From Pinguiococcus pyrenoidosus (taxonomy: Eukaryota > Sar > Pinguiophyceae > Pinguiochrysidales > Pinguiochrysidaceae): a stretch of 10,922 nt of DNA. Below the pieces are notes generated by a model, which made no database searches, was not told the origin of the DNA, and saw only the letters and a list, made by a program, of their open reading frames with translations. The stretch covers positions 1-10,922 of the forward strand of contig JAAMXY010004767.1 in the NCBI GenBank assembly GCA_019677205.1. The letters are read 5' to 3'. The translations under genes and the position numbers were made by a program. Of this stretch, positions 1-7,547 are shown piece by piece (the stretch's first letter is position 1; each line of letters starts with the position of its first letter).

Positions 1-4
1 GAGA

Positions 5-2098
5 ATGACGCTTAGAAAAGCGCTAAAATTCGTTCTGCTCTCGCTTTTTCCGCTCTTTTCTCTGAGTTTTCCGGCAAATTTCGCCGGAAAAAGGGCATTT
101 CTCAGCAGGCAGAGGCTGTTCCAATCCCGCTTCGGTGACGCAGCGCGCGTGGCGAGAGATGCGCCCGGGGTGCGACATCCCACCAGCAAGGACGGCGGCG
201 GGTACCGAGCCGAGGAGGTGGTGAACCGCAATTTGGTGGCGTCTGTGGCTCTTCGACACCTTCTGCTGAGCAGTAGCAGTCTCTCTGGGGAGCTGCTGAG
301 CCGTATCCGCTCAGGCGAGGATTTTGGTCTGCTTGCGGAAGCCATTTCCGCCTGTGAAGCCACGCGAAAGAGAGGCGGCAGCCTTGGCTGGCTGCCGCTG
401 GCCCCCTCTTCCTCGGAAGAAGAGCTGCAATCGCAGCGGATCAGGCAGCTGGTGCCCACGGAAGCCTTGGACGCCTTTGTGCAGCAGTCCACTCTGAAGC
501 CTGGCGACGTGCTGGAGGTCCAAAGCGCTCTGGGGACGCATCTCGTGCAGGTTGAGGACGTTCGCCTGCGGCTTGCCGCGGAAGTCCGAGCGAGAGGGCG
601 GCAGAAAGGCAGTGGCGACGTGGCGCTGCCTCTTCGGCAGCTCTTCCGCGCCAAGTACGGCGACGGAGCGGAGCTGCCGCTGAGCTACAAGGTGCTGACG
701 ATGGGCTGTCAGATGAACAATGCGGATAGCGAGCGGATGGCCGGCGAGCTGGAGACGCTTGGCTTCACGCCGCTCGAGACCGCTGAAGAGCAGCTGGAGC
801 AGAGGGCGAGAAGGAAGAAGAAAAGAGTCAAGGCGGCTGACGTGCTCGTGGTGAACACGTGCTCCATCCGGGACCATGCGGAGCAGAAGGTCTACAGCAT
901 CCTCGGGCCGTATGCGGCGCGGAAGCGGAGCGGAGAGCCGGTCGCCATCGTCGTGGCGGGCTGCGTCGCGCAGCAGGAAGGCTCTCGCTTGTTGCGCCGC
1001 TTTCCTGAGATTGATGCCGTCGTCGGCCCGCAGTATGCGAATCGCCTCGGAGAAGTGATCGAAAGCGCGATGGAGGGCAACCAGGTCGTCGCCGTGGAGC
1101 CTTCCTTTATCTCCGAGGACGTGACGAAGCCGCGGCGAGATAGCACGGTGTGCGCGTGGGTGAACATCATCTACGGATGCAACGAGCGATGTACGTACTG
1201 CGTGGTTCCTGGAACCCGGGGCGTCGAGCAGAGCCGGCCGCCGGAAGCGATCCTGAAAGAGATCAGCAACCTGGGAGCGCAGGGTTATCGCGAGGTTACG
1301 CTGCTTGGGCAGAACATTGATGCATACGGCAGAGACATGGTGCCGAAGCGGCGTTTCGCGGATCTCCTGCGCAGCGTCGATGAGATGGATGCAGGAGGCG
1401 TCGCCAGAGTGCGTTTCGCCACGTCGCATCCGCGCTATATGAGCGACGACGTCGTCGACACGCTTGCCAGCAGCATGCGCGACGTAGAGAGCGGGGGCCG
1501 GAGCCATGGACGCCTGATGCCGGTGTTCCACATCCCTGCGCAGAGCGGTAGTGACCGAGTGTTGAAGGATATGGGGCGGGGATACACCAAGGAGCGATAC
1601 ATGTCGATAGTGGACCGCATCAATCGGTACTTTCCCACGGCCGCGCACGAGTTCGTGGCGATCACAAGCGACTTCATCGTGGGGTTTCCGGGCGAGACCA
1701 ACGAGGACTTTGAGGACACGCTTCACCTGATGGACGAGGTGAAGTTCAGCGCGGCAATGTGCGCCGCCTATTCCCCCCGGCCGAATACGCCGGCGGCTCT
1801 CTGGGAGAATCAAGTTCCAGAGGATGTAAAGGAGAAGCGCTTGAAGGAAATTCTGGCGCTGCAAGAACAGCACGCCCTTTATCGCAGCAGAGAGCTGCTC
1901 GACACCGTCCAAGACGTCTTAGTAGAAGGGCCGAATCCGAAGGATGGAACGCAAGTCCTTGGTCGGACGCCAACCAACCGTATCACGTTCTTTCCGGGAA
2001 ACGCTCAGGAGCTCAAGGGGACGATTGTCCGCGTGCGGATCTCAGATGCACGACCCTTCACCCTCTCCGGCGAGCGCGTCGGCGATGATGTAAGATAG
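5..2098 (+). CDS. miaB: Parvulin-MiaB fusion: plastid-type tRNA-2-methylthio-N6-isopentenyladenosine synthase
   Basis: Single-exon 697-residue protein. The C-terminal two thirds is a complete MiaB-type radical-SAM methylthiotransferase, a family that converts i6A37 to ms2i6A37 in tRNA. The UPF0004 domain starts near residue 228 and has its three cluster cysteines C235, C286 and C320. The radical-SAM motif is C392-x3-C396-x2-C399, GQNIDAYG lies at 435-442, and a TRAM domain covers about 633-697, ending in a SLSGE-like motif. The GQN motif favours MiaB/CDK5RAP1 over CDKAL1. Residues 79-190 resemble a parvulin (PpiC) rotamase: RHLLL, SGEDFGLLA, GGSLGW, LKPGD and GTHLVQVED. Residues 1-23 form a signal peptide (basic TLRKALK, then a leucine/phenylalanine core) followed by a basic stretch with F at the probable cleavage zone, which suggests a secondary plastid. 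The ATG is 4 bases inside the window, so an upstream start cannot be excluded. No key residue is missing. The targeting is inferred. Confidence 0.9.
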   Translation: MTLRKALKFVLLSLFPLFSLSFPANFAGKRAFLSRQRLFQSRFGDAARVARDAPGVRHPTSKDGGGYRAEEVVNRNLVASVALRHLLLSSSSLSGELLSRIRSGEDFGLLAEAISACEATRKRGGSLGWLPLAPSSSEEELQSQRIRQLVPTEALDAFVQQSTLKPGDVLEVQSALGTHLVQVEDVRLRLAAEVRARGRQKGSGDVALPLRQLFRAKYGDGAELPLSYKVLTMGCQMNNADSERMAGELETLGFTPLETAEEQLEQRARRKKKRVKAADVLVVNTCSIRDHAEQKVYSILGPYAARKRSGEPVAIVVAGCVAQQEGSRLLRRFPEIDAVVGPQYANRLGEVIESAMEGNQVVAVEPSFISEDVTKPRRDSTVCAWVNIIYGCNERCTYCVVPGTRGVEQSRPPEAILKEISNLGAQGYREVTLLGQNIDAYGRDMVPKRRFADLLRSVDEMDAGGVARVRFATSHPRYMSDDVVDTLASSMRDVESGGRSHGRLMPVFHIPAQSGSDRVLKDMGRGYTKERYMSIVDRINRYFPTAAHEFVAITSDFIVGFPGETNEDFEDTLHLMDEVKFSAAMCAAYSPRPNTPAALWENQVPEDVKEKRLKEILALQEQHALYRSRELLDTVQDVLVEGPNPKDGTQVLGRTPTNRITFFPGNAQELKGTIVRVRISDARPFTLSGERVGDDVR

Positions 2099-2166
2099 CA
2101 GGAAACAAACGCTGGTTCCAGGCCGTGGATGCCTTCTTCTGTCGACCTTCCGCACGTCGCAACTTC
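2099..2166. other. Convergent gap between the MiaB and proteasome genes
   Basis: Only 68 bases separate the two stop codons, so the 3' untranslated regions of both genes must be very short or overlap. No poly(A) signal of the AATAAA type is visible. Confidence 0.6.
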
Positions 2167-3106
2167 TCAGAAGCCACTGCCGACGTCCTCGAAGAAGCGG
2201 CGCTCAATCGGCGCTTCCTCGTCAGCGGGAAGGGTCCAAACGTGGACGCTGCTTCCGCTGCCGAGGTCCTCTCGGATGCCTCTCTGGACGGCATCTCGGA
2301 CCAATTCCTGGGCTTCTTCGACGCTCATGTCATCTCTATACCTCGCAAAGAGCTCTGCGGCCGCAGGATCTCTCCCGGACCCCACCGCCGCGCATCTTGT
2401 CGCTTCTACGGAACCCTCAGGCGAGACGAGCAGCAGCTCGCCAGACCCCGCGACGAGAAAGGCGCTCTCCACCCCGCTCCTCCTCAGCTGTGATCCGCAC
2501 CGAAAAAAACATGGCATCGAGCATGAAGTCGGATACTTCTGATGGCAATCATGGCCTTTGCACATCCTCGCCGCCCCAAATCTGGGACCTGCTCGGAGAC
2601 AATCCGCCAGCTTCTACCAAAAAATCGTACCTTCCTTGCCAGCAGAGCTGCCACGGCTCTTCCGCGGAACGGCCGCACCCGCTCGTGGCCGCGCTGCTCG
2701 TCCTTGAGCCTCTCCAGCGCCAGCTCGATCTTGGCGCTCCTGGTGACCTTCACGACGCAGAAACTCGCGGTTAGAACCCCGGATTTCCCCCGGATTCCCG
2801 CGGAAAACGCTCGATTTGTTTCCAAATACCTCATCGCAGGCGGCAGAAGTGCCCGCGCCCGCTGCGAAGCAGTCGTGGGTGAGCTCGTGAAGCTTGAGAC
2901 ATCGCTTGTCCGCGACAATTCCGCCTCCTGGCAAGAGATCTTTAGGGGATTCTTCGAAACTCCGTCGAGGACGCCTCAAGCGCACCAGTTGCGCGCGTGT
3001 CTGCGCCCAAAATGACACAGCCGCTCTCCAGCTGCAGTCCAGCGAGAGTGGTGGCCTCCACCGCGGCAACGAAAGCGCCGAAGAGCAGCAACAAGGACAA
3101 TCGCAT
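2167..3106 (-). CDS. Proteasome subunit beta type-7 (beta2, trypsin-like) with N-terminal signal peptide; four exons
   Basis: Exons 3106-2986, 2927-2830, 2747-2631 and 2487-2167 join in frame to 218 residues. The N-terminal-nucleophile core matches beta2/PSMB7: TTLAG at 19-23, GADTRAT at 34-40, VADK at 45-48, FAAGAGTS at 61-68, VGSG at 147-150 and EDLGSGS at 185-191. Catalytic residues by family alignment are T19 (Thr1), D36 (Asp17), K52 (Lys33), S149, D186 and S189. The trypsin-like pocket residues G64 (Gly45) and D72 (Asp53) are kept. The start is the first in-frame ATG; the frame upstream runs to a stop near 3205 with no other ATG. The leader of 18 residues is a textbook signal peptide, with LLLLFGAFVAA then VEA just before Thr1; the usual Gly at -1 is Ala. 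Only about 20 residues follow the core, so the long C-terminal arm of typical beta2 is absent. The identity is secure; the location is inferred. An upstream exon is the main alternative. Confidence 0.88.
2488..2630 (-). other. Intron 3 of the proteasome beta2 gene (143 nt)
   Basis: The donor is gtacga after AAG and the acceptor gatcacag, phase 0, with a run of seven T about 15 nt before the acceptor. Splicing joins ALLARK to LRRSGVESAFLVAG at the family's expected length. It is the longest intron seen here. I cannot pick out a CTAA motif near the acceptor, so the branch site is unclear. Confidence 0.82.
2748..2829 (-). other. Intron 2 of the proteasome beta2 gene (82 nt)
   Basis: The donor is gtattt after codon GAG and the acceptor is cgtgaag, phase 0. 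TTCTAACC lies upstream of the acceptor, with CTAA 23 nt from the exon. Splicing joins AACDE to VTRSAKIEL, which aligns with the beta2 helix after the GAGT motif. Confidence 0.85.
2928..2985 (-). other. Intron 1 of the proteasome beta2 gene (58 nt)
   Basis: The donor is gtgcgc and the acceptor ttgccag, with a CTAA branch-like motif 14 nt before the exon. Removal joins RAT-G to GGIVADK, which keeps the exact family spacing between GADTRAT and VADK; without splicing the frame hits a stop at 2942. Confidence 0.88.
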
Positions 3107-3334
3107 GGTGCGCCGCTTACTGAAGCTGTAGCACACCAGCGGGAGCCGCCGTGACGGACGGATGGAAGACAGAGTACCAAATTGGGTCGAAGGAGTATTC
3201 AGCTATTCTATCCCAAATCTACCACATATCACAAGACAATCCTTCGACAATCCCGCTGATGCACGCGACCGCCTTAAGGATCCAAAGGGCGTCAACGCCG
3301 CCGCTCTCCGCCGCTGGTGCCGCGAGCCAATCCC
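3107..3334. promoter_or_regulatory. Shared divergent promoter region, proteasome beta2 / DUF6816 genes
   Basis: This 228-base stretch separates the two start codons and must hold both 5' leaders and both promoters unless an upstream exon exists. The part around 3170-3245 is visibly richer in A and T than the flanking coding sequence. I see no convincing TATA box or other named element. The shared position makes coregulation of the two genes possible but not shown. Confidence 0.5.
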
Positions 3335-4272
3335 ATGCGCGTCTCCAAGTCCGGCTCTCTCCTGGTGCTGCTGTGGTGCGCTCTAAAGCTCCGCAGCTGC
3401 GGCTCTGCCGGCCTGACTCGCCGCCAACTCACGCATGGGATAGCCGTCTTGGGCGCGCCGCTGCTGCTGCGGCCGTCCGTAGCCAATGGCGAGTCCGCGC
3501 CGCGTCTGCGGCCGCTTCGAGATTGGATCGAAGCGCCTCTCTACGAAAGGGCGTGCACGAGGTATGCAGCTCCAGCGAAGAACAGCGGCTTCAGCCGCCG
3601 CAGCTAAAGCCCCTGTTCTTCAGCATCCAGGACGTGGACGTGCCGTACCCGGATTGGCTCGGCGGTACTTGGACGACCGTTGCCAAGACGGTGGATGTCA
3701 CAGCGCCGCTCGGGGTGGAGCTGTTCGGCGGTGAAGCGGCGCTGCAAAGGGGTCTGAAGGAAGTTGGAACGGCCGTCGAGTACAGGTCCCGCTTTGTAGA
3801 GCGGACTGTCGGGCCTCGCGACGCCACGAGGATAGTGGCCGATCGGGCCTTCAATGTCATCTCCATCACCGATGCCATCGTGGGCAAGGGCTCGGTGGTG
3901 GAGGGCAAGCAGGGGTCGTCCGACCCCAACAACCTCGTGTTTCGCCTGTTTCCGGGCGATGGCAACGCGTACAGGGCGCAGTTGAAGTGCATCGCCCGAC
4001 GCTTTGACGCCGAGGATGAAGACAATTTTTCGGTATGTGAGACGGTTCGGCAGAGCATTTTGTCGGAGAAGAATCCCTCCATTCCGCCGCGAGTGAAAGA
4101 CATCGAAACCATCACTCTGTATTCGTTGCTGGGAGACGGGAAAGTTAAGGCGATCCAAAGAACGGCGACGTTTCTCACTTTCACAGGCTCAGCAGCTGAA
4201 CTGGACCGTTGCATCCGGGCGAAGGGGACGGCCGTAGACGTGCGGAGGTATGAGCTGGAGTACCTTAGGTGA
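3335..4272 (+). CDS. DUF6816 family protein, predicted thylakoid lumen; two exons
   Basis: Exons 3335-3561 and 3624-4272 join to 291 residues. The mature part resembles the DUF6816 family of cyanobacteria and plastid-bearing eukaryotes: YPDWLGGTW at 85-93, DVTAPLG shortly after, IVADRAFN, SDPNNL, ETITLYSLL, and a YELEYLR end. The biochemical function of the family is not known to me. The N-terminus looks layered: residues 1-25 form a signal peptide (LLVLLWCALKL, then CGSA). Next comes a twin-arginine signal, LTRRQLTHGIAVLGAPLLL at 27-45, with probable cleavage after SVA-50. Together they suggest import into a complex plastid and then Tat export into the lumen. The start is the first ATG of exon 1; in-frame codons upstream include only GTG. 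The CDS end overlaps the end of the facing gene by 8 bases. The family call is from memory and the targeting is inferred. Confidence 0.82.
3562..3623 (+). other. Intron of the DUF6816 gene (62 nt)
   Basis: The donor is gtatgc and the acceptor ctgttcttcag, with a pyrimidine-rich tract and a CTAA motif 16 nt before the exon. Its length (2 mod 3) switches from the frame holding the targeting signals to the frame holding the DUF6816 core. Nearer AG sites give lengths that leave a stop in frame or are too short. Confidence 0.85.
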
Positions 4273-6092
4273 TCGCGAGCCGCCGCGCGCCATGGCCCAG
4301 CTGGCTCGGCAAGGCCGGCAGCGGCTGTAGCTTGCGAAGATTGTGCACCCCGAGCGCCGGCAGCGACCTGCTGATTTCAACTCCTTTCATCTTGGAGCGT
4401 TGCTTGTCTCGAAGCCGTTGCTTGCGGTCCCTGTGATGGTGTCGATCTACGCTGGGTGCCTCCAGGGCCGGCAGACTTTCGACGGCTGGCAGATGCCGTC
4501 TCATCATCGAGCGCTTTTCGTCTCGCCGCCTCTGCTTCCGGTGCCTGAGACAAGACGTATCTTTCCGTGGCCTCTCCAGAGCTGGCAGCTTCTCGGGCGC
4601 CTCCGGGTTCTTTAGGTAGTCATCGAGGCGCACCGCTTGTCCCGCGAGCCCGGCGGCTTCGACCAGGGATTTGGCGCTGCATTCGTCGGCGGGGCTCATC
4701 CCTCCCTCTGTTTTTGTCCCGTTCTGGAGCGCCTGTCGATGTCGCACGTCTTTGGAGAATCTAAAGTATTCCTGGCGCCATGCTTTCTGAGCGCGGTACT
4801 CTTTGATCAGGCCGTCCAGCGTGGCTCGGCGGTCGGAGCTGCTCTGCAAGACTTCGATCGCCTCTTTCGCGTCGAAGAGGAAGATCTTGGTCTCCGTGAT
4901 GGCAAAAACGTCAAACTGGCTTACGGCGCGAGATCTGCTGGTCGCCTGGGACGGTTCGGAGGCGCTCTTCGGCAAGCATTCCAACCCGAAGAACGCCCGG
5001 CGCCCCAGGGTCGAGATCTGCACGCCTTCCCGTTGGATCTGGACTCTCCCCTCGACTACTAGGAAGATGCTGACGAGGCCCTCGTTCTTCCTGAGTACTC
5101 GAACCCCAGCGCTGTATTCCTGCAGGCGGCAGTGATGCGCCAAGTGCGTCAGCGGCGCCTCGGGCCAGTGGGCGAACGCGGGAGTCGCTCGCAGGAAGTT
5201 CACCGTGGTGCGATACAGGAGGTTCTGCCGATGGTAGGAGTACAAGATGTCCAGGTACAGACTCTTCTCGAGCCGGAGCAGGCGACAGCCGCCCTTCCCG
5301 GCCACAACGGCGCAGCTGCGAGGCGGATACGGAGGAATGAGGCTGAACTCTCCTACCCCTGCGCCCGTGTTCAACGTCACCACGCTGCTGCCTAGAAAGC
5401 CCCCTCGGCACTGTCGCTTCCTCCAGAATTGCGGATCTCGGATCTGCAGGGCGATTCGTCGACTCTCTATGGACTTGCTGGCCAGCGAGTAGAGCTCCAC
5501 GTTTCCCGAGAAGACCACGTAGAAGTACTCGCCCATGGTGCCCTGCAGAAACACCGGCTCCCCCTCGGACAGCCTCTGCAGCCGAACCTGCTGCGCGTAG
5601 GCAGTCAGGCGGTCTCTCTGGAGGCCCGGAAAGACTCGGTGCGTCACAAGCCACTCCTTGATGGTGTCCAGCCCCGCCTGGGTTCTCTTCAGGGGATGCA
5701 TCATAAGCGCAGACACCCGCAGGTGGCTGAGCCTCCGCCGGTCCTCCTCCTTCTGGTCCCGGTTCTGTGCACTCCAGATGAGGAAGGCCCTGCGACGGGA
5801 CCAAAGGGCCCTGTGCTCTTCCCGCTTCTCGCGATTCTCGAGAAATCGCTGAAGCCCTTCGCGAACGCGCTGGAGAGCCACAAGAGGACTTAGTTGTGAG
5901 GATCTACTGACTTGCCACCAGGAAGGTAAGGTGAATGTGCCGTACCACTCTCCCCGCTCTGCACAGTTCCCGCTCATCCTGCGCGAGCTTCCGTGAATCC
6001 CAATTGGCATCTGCCTTGGCGATGTCATAGTTCAGCTGGAGCGACGCCTTGCGGCGACCGCGCAGCGCGCTCGTCTCCTCTCCAGGTGCCAT
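4265..6092 (-). CDS. Protein with two tandem cyclic-nucleotide-binding domains and LPAL repeat tail; at least two exons
   Basis: The model joins 6092-5946 and 5869-4265 into 583 residues. A charged helical N-terminal part (about 10-110) precedes CNB domain 1, about residues 124-258. That domain contains EGEPVFLQG, EYFYVVFSG and a phosphate-binding cassette at 220-239 that keeps GE (E223) and the PRSCAVVA arginine (R233). It may therefore bind cAMP or cGMP. CNB domain 2, about 274-390, keeps the fold (IFLVVEG) but its cassette is altered (FFGLECL plus an insert), so binding there is doubtful. The tail from 477 holds LPAL repeats. The layout resembles protist cyclic-nucleotide receptors without a kinase or channel part; no membrane segment is seen. 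An uninterrupted reading from ATG 6028 is possible, but its first 53 residues look non-coding. The 5' end may extend through another intron ending at 6142. The partner is unknown; a cyclase lies nearby. Confidence 0.83.
4310..4588 (-). repeat. LPAL tandem repeats in the tail of the CNB protein
   Basis: LPAL begins at residues 477, 515, 552 and 566 of the spliced protein, with spacings of 38, 37 and 14. The first two units share the layout LPALE-x-P, then a basic block (HRKQRRRDEKRS versus DRKQRLRDKQRS), then a further LPAV or SRS before the next LPAL. The last two are short partial units. The DNA shows the same pattern, with GGCAG-type blocks recurring on the + strand. This points to internal duplication of a basic, probably unstructured segment, perhaps a short-motif docking tail. 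Confidence 0.8.
5870..5945 (-). other. Intron of the tandem CNB-domain gene (76 nt)
   Basis: The donor is gtacgg (gtggta three bases earlier also keeps phase) and the acceptor ctctccag, phase 0. CAACTAAGTC lies upstream, with CTAA 20 nt from the exon. It joins an acidic/basic N-terminal exon to RVREGLQRF. In-frame stops close the upstream frame inside the intron, while the other frame stays open, so cDNA is needed to choose. Confidence 0.7.
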
Positions 6093-7547
6093 CAGCTTTT
6101 GGCTGGGATTCGTATCCAAGATGGTTCCTTTCCTCCTCCAGCTGCACCGCGACTTTGTGACTTAGTTGAGGCTCGAGTGTCCAGAGGGGACAGCGCTCTG
6201 CGGCGAAGGGCAAAACTGTGCTGCGGATCACAGAGGCGGATGATTCTGGCTTTGGCATGTGGCATTGCTGTTGGGTAGCCCAGCTGCTATAGCTGCGTGC
6301 TTCGGTTCGTTCCGTTTCTTGATCTGGATTTTGATGCACTGTCCCCGTATCACATGTAGCTTGATCCTGCACGGCGACTTCCTCAACCCGTTATTGTCGG
6401 AAACAAGCTCGTTGGTGGTTCGGATTGGCGCGGGAGCATGGCGACCCGCCGCTGAGCTACAGCAGCAGAGCCAAGCGGATCGGTCCTCTTTGTCACCAAC
6501 ACTTCGCCGACTCAGTTCCATAAACCCCTTCCACCTCCGGCATTCGGCTATGCCAAAGCGCCTACAGAGGGAGCCCCGCATGTGGGATCCGGCTGCCATA
6601 GCCGGGCCGTGCATTGGTTGGTCTTGCTACAGATGTATGACTCTGTGTGTAGAAGTTCTTGGCCGCATGCAAAGCAGTCGCTATCTTCAACTGGTACGGA
6701 GGCGCCGATCAAGCAAGGCTCGTCGCCAATTGGGCCCTCCCGGCCAGCAGGCAGTTCGTGCCTCTTTGTCAAGCAACCAAGGAGCGCTCGCCAAAGTAGT
6801 AAGCTGCAGCCTTGAGTCTCTTTGTGCTCCCACTGGGCTCGAATGCTCACCAACACAGTGGGTGGAGCGAGGACCGCGTTGCAGCCAAGCAAATGCAAAG
6901 AGGCAGTGGCATCAGTCGCATGAGCGATGCATGCTCAGAACCAATTTCGCTGCCTCGGTCTGCTTCTTGTGGAGCGCCTTGCGAATTTTGATTTTTGTGC
7001 TTGAGGTTGAGACTCAAAAGTAAACTATCCCGTTAAGCTCGAGCAAGTAGGCACACGGCCATGCTGCCGGTCTCTTGCTTGCGCCGCTGCTTGTGCTGTT
7101 TGCTTGTTCATGGCTGCTGCCCTTGCTTGCTGTCGCCCGCTCTGCCTGCGGCTGCGCGCTACTCACTCGCTCTTGAGCGACTTGCTTTCACGCCTCTCTT
7201 CTCCGCTGACTCACACCCCGATATCGAGAGGAAAGCCCGATCAAAGACGCGCACGAGACGCAGGCACTGAAGGAGCAACAGGTCTGCCGCAAGTCAAGTC
7301 ACGACGAGAAAGCGGACAGCATCCGACTTCCCAGAACTCCCAGAACCGTTGGAACCTGGAATGGAGTGACACGGGAAGAGCCAAGACTACTCGTATCCGT
7401 GAGCAGAACGAATACAAGCACGAGTCATCCCAGTCCCCGACTTCTTTCCTTCCTGCAAATCATTCCGCCTTCGCACGCCGACGCGCCGGGATCTCTTTGC
7501 TCACACCGCTCTGCCCTCTTTCGTGGTGCATCCCCTTGCTACCTTTC
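6093..7547. other. Long divergent intergenic region without a confident gene
   Basis: This region lies between the starts of the CNB-domain gene and the membrane-protein gene and should hold both promoters and 5' leaders. A probable splice acceptor on the minus strand at 6142 suggests an upstream, perhaps untranslated, exon of the CNB gene. On the plus strand a 229-codon frame (6334-7023) and an open frame from ATG 7110 that runs into the membrane-protein gene are present, but neither reads like a conserved protein. The stretch 7040-7200 is rich in CTTGCT-like words. I found no tRNA, transposon or tandem array. Confidence 0.6.
6334..7023 (+). CDS. Unsupported open frame, 229 codons, unknown
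   Basis: The frame runs from an ATG to a TAA. The codons do not show the G/C preference at third positions that the confident genes here have. The product has no domain I recognise: arginine/serine/cysteine-rich stretches and one hydrophobic segment near the C-terminus (FAASVCFLWSALRILIFVL). It may be chance, a lineage-specific protein, or part of a 5' leader. It is listed because an open frame of this length is somewhat unexpected and nothing else explains the region. Confidence 0.15.
   Translation: MHCPRITCSLILHGDFLNPLLSETSSLVVRIGAGAWRPAAELQQQSQADRSSLSPTLRRLSSINPFHLRHSAMPKRLQREPRMWDPAAIAGPCIGWSCYRCMTLCVEVLGRMQSSRYLQLVRRRRSSKARRQLGPPGQQAVRASLSSNQGALAKVVSCSLESLCAPTGLECSPTQWVERGPRCSQANAKRQWHQSHERCMLRTNFAASVCFLWSALRILIFVLEVETQK

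Noticed and set aside
311-1912. Antisense open frame of 533 codons opposite the MiaB gene
   Set aside because: Histidine/arginine-rich with no domain; it mirrors the G/C third-position bias of the MiaB gene, which has clear catalytic motifs.
3107-3136. GTG start at 3136 for the proteasome gene
   Set aside because: GTG is not a normal nuclear start; the ATG at 3106 gives a clean signal peptide.
2614-3180. 188-codon minus-strand frame as a gene of its own
   Set aside because: Only its middle (2927-2830) is coding, as exon 2 of the proteasome gene; the rest is other frames and introns.
3151-3603. Unspliced upstream extension of the DUF6816 frame (373-residue reading)
   Set aside because: The upstream part has no start context or conserved sequence, while another frame there holds a signal peptide and Tat motif joined by a good 62-nt intron.
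5870-6028. Unspliced start of the CNB gene at ATG 6028
   Set aside because: The first 53 residues cross intron-like sequence with branch and acceptor motifs; the other frame reads as a normal charged N-terminus. Not fully excluded.
6836-6856. tRNA T-arm-like word GGGCTCGAATGC
   Set aside because: It departs from the B-box consensus at two places and no matching acceptor stem or A box surrounds it.
6965-7010. Sm-site-like T-rich word in GATTTTTGTG
   Set aside because: No snRNA hallmark sequence or stem-loops seen around it.
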